From Allobosea sp. ASV33 (GTDB taxonomy: Bacteria; Pseudomonadota; Alphaproteobacteria; Rhizobiales; Beijerinckiaceae), in contig NZ_JAELTI010000037.1 in the NCBI RefSeq assembly GCF_016428755.1, forward strand, positions 1 through 46,126: a DNA stretch of 46,126 nt, written 5' to 3'. Under the pieces are notes generated by a model, which had not been told where the DNA came from, did not search any database, and was given only the letters and a program-made list of their open reading frames with translations. This document shows positions 10,423 through 18,863 of this stretch, in pieces. Each line of letters opens with the position of its first letter. The stretch's first letter is position 1. A program made the translations under genes and the position numbers.

Positions 10423-10517
10423 CGTCATTCTCGGGCGAAGCGCAGCGCGGACCCGAGAATCTCAGGATGAAAAGGCACTGGTTTCCGAGATGCCCGGGTC
10501 AGGCCCGAGCATGACGG
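10423..10517. repeat. Palindromic repeat, copy 4
   Basis: This two-part copy lies between the convergent GNAT and VOC genes. The first unit runs from CGTCATTCTCGGG to CCCGAGAAT; a second runs from GATGCCCGGG to CCCGAGCATGACGG. It could form the shared transcription end of both genes. Confidence 0.75.
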
Positions 10518-10525
10518 CTGTATTA

Positions 10526-11395
10526 TCAGCGCACCAAAACCAGCCGGTTGTTCCAGGGATCGGTGACCGTCGGCACGCCGTCGGCCTCGCTGCCGCCAGC
10601 GGCCAAGATGCGCTGGCGCATCGCCGCGAAATCGGCTTCGTCGCGCGCGACCAGTTCGAAGCGATCGAGCCCTGCTTCGCCCGGCTGGCGCGGACCGGCG
10701 CCGCGGCTGCCCCAGATATTGCCGGCGATGTGATGGTGATAGCCGCCGCTCGAGAGGAAGCTCGCGCCGGGATAATGCACCATCAGGTCGAAGCCGAGCA
10801 GGTCGCGATAGAAGGCTTCCGCCGCCGCGGTATCGCCGACGCGCAGATGGATATGGCCCATGCCCGTGCCCTCGGGCATGCCGGCATAGGTCGCCTCATC
10901 GGCTTCGCCGAGCAGCTTGTCGAGGTCGAGCCGTTCGGTCGCCATTGCGATGCCGCCATCGGGCTTGCGCGGCCATTCCTCACGCTTCCGGTCGCGATAG
11001 ATCTCGATGCCGTTGCCTTCGGGATCGGAGAGATAGAGCGCCTCGCTGACGAGATGGTCGGAAGCGCCCTCAAGCGGAATGCGCGTGACCGCGGCATGCC
11101 TCAGCCAGTTGGCGAGATCGCGCCTGGACGGCAGCAGGATGGCAAGATGAAACAGGCCGGCGGCGGAGGTCGGCCGGGCCGCACCCGCCACCAGCCGGAC
11201 GAGCACCCGCCCGCCGATGCCGAGCTCGGCGCTCGTCGCGTCCTGCCGGATCAGGCGAAGCCCGATCGCGTCGCGGTAATAGGCGGTCAGTGCCGGAAGA
11301 TCATGCGCACGCAGCGTCACCGCGCCGATGAAGACCGGCGCCTTGTGGGCTTCGAGGGTGGCGGCGGGGGCCGTCCGTTCGATGGTTGCGACCAT
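10526..11395 (-). CDS. VOC-superfamily dioxygenase/glyoxalase-like protein (CatE type)
   Basis: This 289-residue protein carries two vicinal-oxygen-chelate modules: residues about 20-130 (VTLRAHDLPALTAYYRD, FHLAILLP, GNGIEIYRD) and about 150-280 (MGHIHLRVGD, AAAEAFYRDLLGFDL, HHHIAGNIW). This is the layout of CatE/YfiE-type ring-cleavage dioxygenases. Candidate metal ligands are the histidines of FHLAIL and GHIHLRV. The end of the second module reads NNRLVLVR, where many relatives have a glutamate, so catalysis is uncertain. The ATG at 11395 has an AAGGA Shine-Dalgarno; the frame is open to 11500 without one. The gene ends next to a palindromic repeat and is convergent with the GNAT gene. Confidence 0.85.
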   Translation of the reverse strand: MVATIERTAPAATLEAHKAPVFIGAVTLRAHDLPALTAYYRDAIGLRLIRQDATSAELGIGGRVLVRLVAGAARPTSAAGLFHLAILLPSRRDLANWLRHAAVTRIPLEGASDHLVSEALYLSDPEGNGIEIYRDRKREEWPRKPDGGIAMATERLDLDKLLGEADEATYAGMPEGTGMGHIHLRVGDTAAAEAFYRDLLGFDLMVHYPGASFLSSGGYHHHIAGNIWGSRGAGPRQPGEAGLDRFELVARDEADFAAMRQRILAAGGSEADGVPTVTDPWNNRLVLVR

Positions 11396-11508
11396 GGGAC
11401 ATCCTTTCGCGGCGGCCATGCCGGCCGCATCCCTAAAATGGCGCTTCCACCTGGTCTTGTCGCCTCCCCGACCGGCAAGGCTGCGATTGCACGGCTGCAA
11501 TCACGTCG

Positions 11509-12744
11509 TCAGCCGGGGCGCGGCCGGTCGATGGCGAAATGGCGGAACCAGCGCTTCTCCCGCCCGCTCGCCAGCGCGCCGATCAGGCGCGAGGCCATGA
11601 AGCTGAAGGTAATGCCGTTGCCGCCATAGCCGTAAGCCGCGAGCAGGCGCGGCTGCCCCGGCACGCGCCCGATCAAGGGCAGGCCATCTTCGGTCTGGCC
11701 GAAGGCGCCGGACCAAGCATGGCTCAGATCGAGATAAGCCTGCGGGATCAGGGCGTGCAGGCGCGCCTGCAACGCCTTCGTTTTTTCTGGACCGACGGCC
11801 TCGCGCTTTTCGGGATCGTCGAATTCCTCGTCCTCGCCGCCGAAGACGATGCGGCCATCCGTCGTGGTGCGGCAGTAGCAATAATCCTCCGACGCCTCCC
11901 AGACGAGGGCCGGGCCGGGCCATAATGCCTGCGGCTGTTGCGGCACCGTCGCGATCGCCCAGCTCGACGCGACACGGTGCAGGTCGTCCTGGACACAATC
12001 CGGCATCACATAGCCGGTCGCGAGCACGATTTGGCTGGCCTCAACGATCCGCCCGCTCGCGAGAGTGACTGCGGCTGCGGTGCCGGCGCCTTCGAAGGCC
12101 ACGGCCTCGTCGCGGATCAACCTGGCCCCCCGCCGCGCGGAGATGGCGAGAAGCCCATGGCAGAGGCTGAGCGGATCGGCCTCGGCCGAGCCCGGCGAGA
12201 CGATGGCAGCGGCGCGGTCGAAGCCGAAGGCCTCGCGCAGGGCGGCATGCTCGACGAAGCTGCCGGGCAGCCCGGCCCGCTCGCGCAGCGTGGCCTCCTC
12301 CAGCAGCTCACGCGGGCCGCTCTCGCCTGCCGCGAGATAGACGGTCTGGCGAGGCGAGAAACCGCAGGGAATGGCGAGCTCGCCGATCAAGCTGCGCAAG
12401 CCCTGAACGGCCTCGAAACTCAGCCGGTAGACCTCGGCAGCGGCCGAAAAGCCGTAGAGGGCCGCGAGTTCGGACAGCTTGAGGTCGATTTCCCATTGCA
12501 GCATCGCGGTCGATGCCGCCGTGCTGCCGAAGCCTTCGCCCTCGCGGTCGATCAGCACGACATCGCGGCCCATCGCCGTCAGGTGCTCGGCGACCATCGC
12601 GCCGGTGATGCCGGCGCCGACGATGGCGACGTCGCAACGCGTATCGGCCTCGAGCTCGCGACTCGGGGGGCGCGCCAAGCCGTCGAGCCAGGGGCCCTTG
12701 CCCGTGCGCAGGTCGTCGTGGCGTGTCGTCTGGGGGTCGAGCAT
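11509..12744 (-). CDS. FAD-dependent oxidoreductase (DAO family)
   Basis: This 411-residue flavoprotein begins its fold with the FAD-binding sequence VAIVGAGITGAMVAEHL and an acidic residue after the second strand (VVLIDRE). It ends with the DAO-type segment LPLIGRVPG followed by AAYGYGGNGITFSFMASRLI. Relatives include gamma-glutamylputrescine oxidase, glycine oxidase-like enzymes and sarcosine oxidases; the substrate cannot be decided. Its ATG overlaps the stop of the upstream BrkB-family gene as TGATG, so the two are translationally coupled. No Rieske domain is present. Confidence 0.88.
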   Translation of the reverse strand: MLDPQTTRHDDLRTGKGPWLDGLARPPSRELEADTRCDVAIVGAGITGAMVAEHLTAMGRDVVLIDREGEGFGSTAASTAMLQWEIDLKLSELAALYGFSAAAEVYRLSFEAVQGLRSLIGELAIPCGFSPRQTVYLAAGESGPRELLEEATLRERAGLPGSFVEHAALREAFGFDRAAAIVSPGSAEADPLSLCHGLLAISARRGARLIRDEAVAFEGAGTAAAVTLASGRIVEASQIVLATGYVMPDCVQDDLHRVASSWAIATVPQQPQALWPGPALVWEASEDYCYCRTTTDGRIVFGGEDEEFDDPEKREAVGPEKTKALQARLHALIPQAYLDLSHAWSGAFGQTEDGLPLIGRVPGQPRLLAAYGYGGNGITFSFMASRLIGALASGREKRWFRHFAIDRPRPG

Positions 12745-13793
12745 CAATCCGCCCTTGCCGGGCCGACCCGGTCTGCCATGGTCGCCCCACGCTGGCCGAG
12801 CGGCTTCGGCCGCCCGATCGTGGTGTCATGCGCCGTCTGGTGCTCCAGCTCGGCATTGAGCTCGGCCCCCGCCAGGACGATCGTCGCCGACAGCCAGAGC
12901 CAGGTCATGAACACGACGACGGTCGCGAGCGAGCCATAGGCTGCCGTGTAGTTGCCGAGCGTCGAGACATACCAGGAGAACAGGTAGGAGGCCGCGCCCC
13001 AGAACAGCGCGGCGGCGATAGCGCCAGGCATGACCCAGACGAAGCGCACGCGCTCGCGGCTGGGGCCGATCCAGTAGAGCACCGCGATCGAGAGCGTCGC
13101 CATCACGAAGAAGGACGGCCAGCGGACAAGGCGGATCAGGCGCTCGAGCTCGAAATGGAAGGGGAACAGCGCGGTCACCAGCGGCAGGCTGGCGATCGCG
13201 ATCAACGCGGCCGTGAGCAGCACGACGCCGCTGACGGTGGTGAAGAGCGAGATGGCGTTGAGCTTGAGGAAGCTGCGCTTTTCCATCTCGCGATAGATGA
13301 TGTTGAGCGCATCGAAGAGCGCCTTCACCGCCGCATTGGCCGACCAGGTGGCGACGCCCAGGCTGATCCAGAAGGTCAGCGACAGGTTGAAGCCGGATTG
13401 CCGCGAAAGCCGCATCGCCTGCTCGTGGATGAGCTCGCGCGCGGCTTGCGGGAACATGGTCGTGACCGTGTCGAGCTGCTCTGCGATGGTCGCGGGGTCG
13501 GTGAAGTAGCGGTAGATCGTGACCAGCAGGGACAAAGCCGGCACGAGCGAGAGCAGCGTGAAGAAGGCGACCGCGCCGGCCAGCGAGGTCAGGCGGTTAT
13601 CGGCGACATTGCCGATGAAGCGCAGCAGCACGTCCTTCCAGCCGAGCCAGGTCATCTGCAGCGGGGATCTGGCGAGGCGGCCGCGCACGGCTTCTTCACG
13701 GCGCCGCCCGAGCTTGTCGGTCACCACTCCCGACAGATAGCCGAGCGCGACCCCGATCCCGGCGGCGCCCGTGATCCGTTTGAGGAAAGCCAT
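12744..13793 (-). CDS. YihY/BrkB-family inner-membrane protein
   Basis: This roughly 349-residue membrane protein of the YihY/UPF0761 (BrkB) family has about six hydrophobic segments. Family features include LAGAVAFFTLLSLVPALSLLV, the LxxAxNxIYRE-like ALFDALNIIYREMEKRS, and WLWLSATIVLAGAELNAELE near the end. The biochemical role of the family is not settled; it was once misnamed ribonuclease BN. The start at 13793 puts a short basic stretch before the first helix; an upstream in-frame start at 13856 would add 21 residues. It is coupled to the FAD oxidoreductase, an unexpected partner. Confidence 0.88.
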   Translation of the reverse strand: MAFLKRITGAAGIGVALGYLSGVVTDKLGRRREEAVRGRLARSPLQMTWLGWKDVLLRFIGNVADNRLTSLAGAVAFFTLLSLVPALSLLVTIYRYFTDPATIAEQLDTVTTMFPQAARELIHEQAMRLSRQSGFNLSLTFWISLGVATWSANAAVKALFDALNIIYREMEKRSFLKLNAISLFTTVSGVVLLTAALIAIASLPLVTALFPFHFELERLIRLVRWPSFFVMATLSIAVLYWIGPSRERVRFVWVMPGAIAAALFWGAASYLFSWYVSTLGNYTAAYGSLATVVVFMTWLWLSATIVLAGAELNAELEHQTAHDTTIGRPKPLGQRGATMADRVGPARAD

Positions 13794-13974
13794 GTCGGGA
13801 TTCGCGCTCCACCTGCCGTTCCATCGCAGCTTGCGAGCAACGGGCCGCGTTCGCAATCGTTCCGATGAGGAGGCGGCGACAGGACCGCTTAGCCGATTGT
13901 TAACCTTAATGCTTCGTTATGACGGGGCGCGGCCGCGAGCGGCAGGCGCTTGTCTGCCCTTCCGGATAAGCCCG

Positions 13975-14679
13975 ATGACGAAGCTCTTCAGAACCGGCCT
14001 GACAGGCCTCGCGATCCTGCTGTCGGGCGCGGCCGGTGCGGCCGATCTGCGCAAGGTCGCCTTGCCGCCGGCTCCCGAGCTGCCGGCGCTCTATTCCTGG
14101 ACCGGCTTCTATGCCGGCGTTCAGGGCGGCTATGCCTGGAGCAGCAACAAGGTGCGGATCGGAACGACCGGCGGAGCCTTCGCTCCCGTCAGCTTCCGCG
14201 CCGGCGAGGATACGGCCTTTGGGGGCGCCCATGGCGGCTTCAACTATCAGCTCGGCGGCATCGTGATCGGCGTCGAGGGCGACGTCGAAGCGCTCGACAG
14301 CCGCAGCCGCTTCGACGGGCTCGGCCTGTCCGGCCGCGTCAGCCAGGATTGGCAGGGCTCGGCCCGCGCCCGCCTCGGTCTCGCCTTCGACCGCTGGATG
14401 ATCTTCGGCACCGGCGGCGCCTCCTTCACAGAATACGAGCGGCGGGTCTTCGCGCCCGGCGGCGGCCTCAGTGAGCGGCTGACCAGCGCGCGGACCGGCT
14501 GGAATGTCGGCGCCGGCGTCAATTTCGCCTTCACCGACCACCTGATCCTCGGCGCCGAATACCGCTACACCGATTTCGGGCGGAACCGCTTCGCCAGCTC
14601 AGGCGCCTTCCCGGGCCTGACCGGCTCGCAGGAACTGTCGAGCCACAGCGCCCGCGCCAGCGTCGCCTACAAGTTCTGA
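13975..14679 (+). CDS. Outer-membrane beta-barrel protein (Omp25/Omp31-like)
   Basis: This 234-residue protein has a signal peptide (MTKLFRTGLTGLAILLSGAAGA) and the alphaproteobacterial Omp25/31 opening SWTGFYAGVQGGYAWS. Alternating-strand segments then run to a C-terminal strand ending in an aromatic residue (ARASVAYKF). The eight-stranded barrel probably has a structural or membrane-tethering role. The open frame continues upstream to 13771, but only the ATG at 13975 gives a signal peptide. The 181-base upstream gap has an AT-rich GTTAACCTTAATG segment near 13898-13910 that may be part of its promoter. Confidence 0.9.
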   Translation: MTKLFRTGLTGLAILLSGAAGAADLRKVALPPAPELPALYSWTGFYAGVQGGYAWSSNKVRIGTTGGAFAPVSFRAGEDTAFGGAHGGFNYQLGGIVIGVEGDVEALDSRSRFDGLGLSGRVSQDWQGSARARLGLAFDRWMIFGTGGASFTEYERRVFAPGGGLSERLTSARTGWNVGAGVNFAFTDHLILGAEYRYTDFGRNRFASSGAFPGLTGSQELSSHSARASVAYKF

Positions 14680-14696
14680 AGACGCTTCAGCCTAGC

Positions 14697-14800
14697 CGTC
14701 ATGCTCGGGCTTGACCCGAGCATCTGGTGACGCGTTGGCTCCCGCGCCCCATTCTGCCTGAGATTCTCGGGTCTGCGCTTCGCTCCGCCCGAGAATGACG
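14697..14800. repeat. Palindromic repeat, copy 5
   Basis: This two-unit copy lies between the convergent OMP and recR genes. The first stem is ATGCTCGGG / CCCGAGCAT near 14701-14722. The second is ATTCTCGGG / CCCGAGAAT near 14763-14797, ending ATGACG. The loop of the second unit, GCGCTTCGCTCCG, also appears in copy 6. Confidence 0.8.
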
Positions 14801-14809
14801 CGCGACGTC

Positions 14810-15415
14810 TCAAAATCCCGTGCGCTGGCGGATGGCGGCGGCCAGCGTCCCATCGTCGAGATAGTCGAGCTCGCCTCCCACAGGCACGCCATGGGCGAGC
14901 TTGGTCACCTTCAGCGGCAGATGCGCCAGCAGGTCGGTGATGAAATGCGCCGTGGTCTGGCCGTCGACCGTCGCGTTGAGCGCCAGGATGACCTCCTTCA
15001 CCGCCGGATCGGAGGCGCGCGCCACCAGAGCGTCGAGCGAGAGATGCTCCGGCCTGATGCCGTCGAGCGCCGAGAGCACGCCGCCGAGCACATGATAGCG
15101 GCCGGAGACCGCGCCCGAGCGCTCCAGCGCCCAGAGATCGGAGATGTCGGCGACGACGACGATGAGCGAATCGTCGCGGCGCGGATCGGTGCAGAGCCCG
15201 CAGGGGTCGCTGGTATCGACATTGCCGCAGCGGGCGCAGACGACGATGCGCTCGCGCGCCACCGCCATCGCCTCGGAAAGCGGGCCGAGCAATTGCTCGC
15301 GCTTCTTGACGAGATGCAGCGCCGCGCGCCTTGCCGAGCGCGGCCCGAGCCCCGGCAACTTGGCCAGGAGCTGGATCAGCCTTTCGATCTCGGGGCCGGC
15401 AATCGCGCGGGACAT
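14810..15415 (-). CDS. recR: Recombination mediator protein RecR
   Basis: RecR works with RecO and RecF to load RecA on gapped DNA. The 201-residue protein has an N-terminal helix-hairpin-helix ([20 protein letters not shown]), a four-cysteine zinc finger ([16 protein letters not shown]) and a Toprim domain ([13 protein letters not shown] to [16 protein letters not shown]). It closes with a Walker-B-like C-terminal segment. The start at 15415 is the first ATG. It is the last gene of the minus-strand cluster dnaX-ybaB-recR, a very widely conserved order. A palindromic repeat of about 100 bases separates it from ybaB. Confidence 0.97.
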   Translation of the reverse strand: MSRAIAGPEIERLIQLLAKLPGLGPRSARRAALHLVKKREQLLGPLSEAMAVARERIVVCARCGNVDTSDPCGLCTDPRRDDSLIVVVADISDLWALERSGAVSGRYHVLGGVLSALDGIRPEHLSLDALVARASDPAVKEVILALNATVDGQTTAHFITDLLAHLPLKVTKLAHGVPVGGELDYLDDGTLAAAIRQRTGF

Positions 15416-15438
15416 GATCTTCTCGAAAAGAACGAAAC

Positions 15439-15536
15439 CGTCATTCCGCGCGACCGGAGGGAGACCCGGAATCCATCAAAGGGCGTTGCGCTCTACAATG
15501 GATTCCGGGTCTGCGCTTCGCTCCGCCCGGAATGAC
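15439..15536. repeat. Palindromic repeat, copy 6
   Basis: This copy lies between ybaB and recR, within the presumed transcript. It has outer arms CGTCATTCCG and CGGAATGAC, and an inner pair built on CCCGGAATCCAT (15475-15478 region) and ATGGATTCCGGG. Confidence 0.8.
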
Positions 15537-15556
15537 AGCGGAGAAACCGGAACATC

Positions 15557-15877
15557 TCAAAACAGCTTCATGCCCGGCGGGATCGGCAGGCCCTTGGTGA
15601 TCTCGGCCATGCGCTCCTGCATGACGCGCTCGCCGCGGGTGCGGGCGTCGTTGGCGGCTGCGACGATCAGGTCCTCGAGGATCTCGCGCTCGTCCGGCAC
15701 CATCAGGCTCGGATCGATCTTCACGCCCTTGAGCGCGCCCTTGGCCGTCATCGTCACCGTGACCATGCCGCCGCCGGCGCCGCCCTCGACCTCGATATTG
15801 TCGAGTTCGGCCTGCATGTCGGCCATCTTCTGCTGCATCTGCTGCGCCTGCTTCATCAGGCCCATCATGTCACGCAC
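15557..15877 (-). CDS. YbaB/EbfC-family nucleoid-associated protein
   Basis: This small 106-residue protein forms DNA-binding dimers that coat the nucleoid. It shows the family's glutamine/methionine-rich N-terminal helix (LMKQAQQMQQKMADMQAELD), the central GGGMVTVTMTAKGALKGVKIDP strand region and the C-terminal helix ending PPGMKLF. The GTG at 15877 is chosen because an AGGAGG Shine-Dalgarno lies seven bases upstream. It sits 21 bases after dnaX, in the conserved dnaX-ybaB-recR order. Confidence 0.93.
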   Translation of the reverse strand: MRDMMGLMKQAQQMQQKMADMQAELDNIEVEGGAGGGMVTVTMTAKGALKGVKIDPSLMVPDEREILEDLIVAAANDARTRGERVMQERMAEITKGLPIPPGMKLF

Positions 15878-15898
15878 GGGACATCCTCCTCGCAATCG

Positions 15899-17788
15899 TC
15901 AGAAATCGATGCCGTCGAAATCCGGTTCGGAATCGTCGAACAGGGGTTCGGCATCGGGCAGGTACTCGTCTTCGGTCGGCACGGAGGCCGCCGCCTCGGC
16001 AGCGGCGATGGCGCGAGGATCGCGGACATCAACGATGCGCGCGCCGGGAAAGCGCTCCAGTACCGCCTTGACGGCGGGGTGAGCCGCCGCGTCGCTCTCG
16101 CGCTGGTCCTTCGCGGCCGCCGCTTGCTCGCGCATGGTGGCGCCGCCCTCCGCGTTGACGACGGCGACCATCCAGGTCTGGCCGGTCCATTCCTTGAGGC
16201 GGCGCGACAAATCCTGCGCGAGGGTTCGCGAAGCGCCCTCGGCCAACGAGAATTCGATGCGGCCGGGCTCGAAGCGCACGGGCCGGATATCACGCTCCAG
16301 CGCGATCTTGAGAGTGATGTCGCGATGCTGGGAGGCGAGCGCGACGACATCCTCCAGCGTCGCGACGATCGCCATCGGCGCAGCCGCCGCGCGCGCGACC
16401 GGAGCGGGCGCGGGGTTGGCGCTGGCGAGGATCGGGCGGGCGGCGAGCGCGGTATTTCCGCCGCCGGAAGGCGGGCGGGGCATGCCCATGCCATTGCCGC
16501 CGCCATTCCCGCTTCCTTGGCCGTTTCCGGCCGGAACCGAGCCCATGCCGTCGCGCAGCAGTTTGAGCGCCTCGTCCGGCGTCGGCAGATCGGCGGCGTG
16601 GGCGAGGCGGACGAGGACCATCTCGGCGGCCATGACCGGCCGGTCGGCCTGCTTCACCTCGCCGAGCCCCTTGAGCAGCATCTGCCAGGTACGGGCGAGG
16701 ATGCGGACCGAGAGGCGCTGGGCGAAATCGCCGCCGCGCACGCGCTCGGCCTGGGCGAGGCTGTTATCCTTCACCGCCTCGGGCACGAGCTTGAGGCGCG
16801 TCACGAGGTGGGTGAACTCGGCAAGGTCGTTCAGCACCACGACCGGATCGGCGCCGGCATCGTATTGCGCCCGCAATTCGCCGAGCGCCGAAGCGATGTC
16901 GCCCTTCATCACGGCTTCGAAGAGATCGATGACGCGGGCCCGGTCGGCAAGGCCGAGCATCGAGCGGATATCGTCGAGCGTGATCCGGCCGGCCGCATGC
17001 GCGATGGCCTGGTCGAGGATCGAGAGGGAGTCGCGGACCGAGCCCTCCGCGGCACGGGCGATCGCCGCGAGCGCCTCCTGCTCGGCATCGACGCTCTCGG
17101 CCCGGCAGATCGTGGCGAGATGGTCGACCAGCACGTCGGATTCGACGCGGCGCAGGTCGAAGCGCTGGCAACGCGACAGCACCGTGATCGGCACCTTGCG
17201 GATTTCCGTCGTCGCGAAGATGAACTTCGCATGCGGCGGCGGCTCCTCCAGCGTCTTCAGGAAGGCGTTGAAGGCGCCGGTCGAGAGCATGTGCACCTCG
17301 TCGACGATATAGACCTTGTAACGGGCCGAGACGGGCGCATAGCGCACGGCGTCGTTGATCTGGCGGATATTGTCGACGCTGTTGTTGGAGGCGGCGTCGA
17401 TCTCCATCACGTCGATATGGCGGCCCTCGATGATCTCGCGGCAATGGATGCCGAATTCCCGCAGGTCCGTGGTCGGCGCGCCCTGGCCGTCCGGCGTCTG
17501 GAAGTTGAGCGCGCGCGCCAGGATGCGGGCGGTCGTGGTCTTGCCGACGCCGCGCACGCCGGTCAGCATCCAGGCCTGCGGGATGCGGCCGGCCGCGAAG
17601 GCGTTGGTCAGGGTGCGCACCATCGCTTCCTGGCCGATCAGGTCGCCGAAATGCGCCGGACGGTACTTGCGCGCGAGCACGCGATAGGGCGCCGGCGCCC
17701 CGGTGGCGGCGGGCGGCGGCGCAGGCGCCGGATCGAAACCGGCAAATCCCGGTTCGTCAGCAGAGGCGGCGTCGATTGGGTCGGTCAT
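15899..17788 (-). CDS. dnaX: DNA polymerase III subunits gamma/tau
   Basis: This clamp-loader ATPase loads the sliding clamp and, in its long form, links polymerase cores. The 629-residue protein has YRPAHFGDLIGQ, Walker A (GVRGVGKTTTARI), the DEVHMLS Walker B region, the EPPPHAKFIFATTE sensor region and an SRC motif (LSRCQRFD). A low-complexity Pro/Gly/Asn linker near residues 455-475 and a DnaE-binding C-terminal part follow. The usual zinc-binding cysteine set near residues 90-110 is reduced to one (FGIHCREI). The ATG at 17788 begins MTDPIDAAS; the frame extends upstream without support. ffs lies just upstream on the same strand. Confidence 0.97.
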   Translation of the reverse strand: MTDPIDAASADEPGFAGFDPAPAPPPAATGAPAPYRVLARKYRPAHFGDLIGQEAMVRTLTNAFAAGRIPQAWMLTGVRGVGKTTTARILARALNFQTPDGQGAPTTDLREFGIHCREIIEGRHIDVMEIDAASNNSVDNIRQINDAVRYAPVSARYKVYIVDEVHMLSTGAFNAFLKTLEEPPPHAKFIFATTEIRKVPITVLSRCQRFDLRRVESDVLVDHLATICRAESVDAEQEALAAIARAAEGSVRDSLSILDQAIAHAAGRITLDDIRSMLGLADRARVIDLFEAVMKGDIASALGELRAQYDAGADPVVVLNDLAEFTHLVTRLKLVPEAVKDNSLAQAERVRGGDFAQRLSVRILARTWQMLLKGLGEVKQADRPVMAAEMVLVRLAHAADLPTPDEALKLLRDGMGSVPAGNGQGSGNGGGNGMGMPRPPSGGGNTALAARPILASANPAPAPVARAAAAPMAIVATLEDVVALASQHRDITLKIALERDIRPVRFEPGRIEFSLAEGASRTLAQDLSRRLKEWTGQTWMVAVVNAEGGATMREQAAAAKDQRESDAAAHPAVKAVLERFPGARIVDVRDPRAIAAAEAAASVPTEDEYLPDAEPLFDDSEPDFDGIDF

Positions 17789-17877
17789 GCGGACTGGTTT
17801 CGCCAATCGGAAGGCGAGGGTCAATGGCGCCGCGCCGGCTCCGTGTTCGGTCCGGCGCTTTATCGGGCGCATGAGGT

Positions 17878-17971
17878 GGGAGGCTGGACGAAGACCCGTT
17901 CGGTCTCGTTAGGGCTGCTTCCTTCCGGACCTGACCCGGTTGGCGAGTGAGACGTCCCTCGCCAACCTCCC
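17878..17971 (-). ncRNA. ffs: Signal recognition particle RNA, small bacterial type (4.5S)
   Basis: Read on the minus strand, this stretch contains the universal SRP RNA domain IV, GGTCAGGTCCGGAAGGAAGC followed by AGCC. It is closed by outer pairing of the 5' GGGAGG (17971-17966) with the 3' CCTCCC (17883-17878). GTTGGCGAG and CTCGCCAAC form a strong stem within the 5' half before the domain IV core. The RNA binds Ffh and directs membrane and secreted proteins to translocation. It is about 94 nucleotides, the usual short Gram-negative size, and lies immediately upstream of dnaX. Confidence 0.95.
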
Positions 17972-17977
17972 GCCCGC

Positions 17978-18006
17978 TATATCGGGGATGTCTCGGAGAA
18001 TCGCAA
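17978..18006 (-). promoter_or_regulatory. Sigma-70-type promoter of ffs
   Basis: On the minus strand, TTGCGA (18006-18001) and GATATA (17983-17978) are separated by exactly 17 bases. The -10 box ends seven bases before the SRP RNA 5' end. The match and spacing are good for a housekeeping promoter. Confidence 0.75.
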
Positions 18007-18066
18007 GCCGGCATCGCAGCGGCGCGAAGCTTCGTCGCAGCCGGCGCCAAATCTGCCAGTTTGGCG

Positions 18067-18095
18067 TTGACTTGGTGTCGTCCATCCGTCATAAG
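18067..18095 (+). promoter_or_regulatory. Sigma-70-type promoter of rpmH-rnpA-yidC
   Basis: TTGACT (18067-18072) and CATAAG (18090-18095) are separated by 17 bases. They lie about 120 bases upstream of rpmH, the only strong candidate for this operon that I can see. Confidence 0.65.
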
Positions 18096-18214
18096 CCCGC
18101 GACTTGCGCAGCCGAGAGGCGGCGCAGACCCTTATCGCATGACAGGCTCGGTTGGCCATGCTTTCCCTGGGAAAGCCGCGGCCGTCGTGCTCATAAAGGC
18201 CCCGGAGACGGACC

Positions 18215-18349
18215 GTGAAGAGAACCTATCAACCCAGCAAGCTGGTTCGCAAGCGCCGCCACGGCTATCGCGCCCGCATGGCGACCAAGGGTGGCCGCAA
18301 GGTCATCGCCGCCCGCCGCGCCCACGGCCGCAAACGCCTGTCGGCCTGA
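18215..18349 (+). CDS. rpmH: 50S ribosomal protein L34
   Basis: This 44-residue, strongly basic ribosomal protein begins [19 protein letters not shown] and ends KRLSA, an almost invariant family. The start is GTG with a CGGAG Shine-Dalgarno upstream. It heads the conserved rpmH-rnpA-yidC cluster. Confidence 0.98.
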   Translation: MKRTYQPSKLVRKRRHGYRARMATKGGRKVIAARRAHGRKRLSA

Positions 18350-18403
18350 CGAGCCCTGGCGCGTCACGACAGCGCGCCGGTTTCGGAAGACAGGCCAATC
18401 GCC

Positions 18404-18820
18404 ATGCGCCTCGCCCGTCTGACGCAACGCAAAGAATTCCTGGCGGCGGCCGATCACGGCCGCCGTTTTCGTTCGTCCGCCTTCATGGCGCAGGTGCGCG
18501 ACGCCGCACCCGACGAGCCCCGCAAGGGCGGCGAACCCGTGGCCTTGAGGCTCGGCCTCACCGCCTCGCGCAAGACCGGCAATGCCGTGAAGCGCAATCG
18601 CATCCGCCGGCGCCTGCGCGAAGCGGCCGAACAGGCGCTCGTCAATCAGACCGGGCGCCCCTGCGACATCGTGATCGTCGCACGCTCCGACGTGCTGACC
18701 GCGCAATTTAAGACGCTCGTCGCCGATCTTTCGATTGCCATCGACCGGGCAAAGCCTCACAAGCCGCATGCCGATAAGCGCCGCCCGCATTCCAAGCGCG
18801 GCGCGCCGTCGCAAGCCTGA
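18404..18820 (+). CDS. rnpA: Ribonuclease P protein component
   Basis: This basic protein subunit of RNase P helps the catalytic RNA remove 5' leaders from tRNA precursors. The 138-residue protein has the family's conserved [25 protein letters not shown] motif region (residues about 46-72) and a VIVARSD segment. The C-terminal extension is Lys/Arg/His-rich. It lies 54 bases after rpmH and 43 before yidC. Confidence 0.97.
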   Translation: MRLARLTQRKEFLAAADHGRRFRSSAFMAQVRDAAPDEPRKGGEPVALRLGLTASRKTGNAVKRNRIRRRLREAAEQALVNQTGRPCDIVIVARSDVLTAQFKTLVADLSIAIDRAKPHKPHADKRRPHSKRGAPSQA

Positions 18821-18863
18821 CCCGCCGCGCCTTTACCGGACCAAGCGAGATCCGTTTTCGACC

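Noticed and set aside
13891..13915. CtrA site upstream of the outer-membrane protein gene (GTTAACCTTAATG)
   Set aside because: The TTAA spacing is three bases, not seven, and the half-site match is too short to support a claim.
15899..17788. DnaX zinc-finger loss as a novelty
   Set aside because: Only one of the usual cysteines remains, but to my knowledge several alphaproteobacterial DnaX proteins show a similar reduction, so it is probably lineage-typical.
16079..17950. Long plus-strand open frame opposite dnaX (and similar long antisense frames elsewhere)
   Set aside because: These are shadows of GC-rich coding sequence: Arg/Gly/Asp-rich low-complexity translations without domains or ribosome sites, opposite strongly conserved genes.
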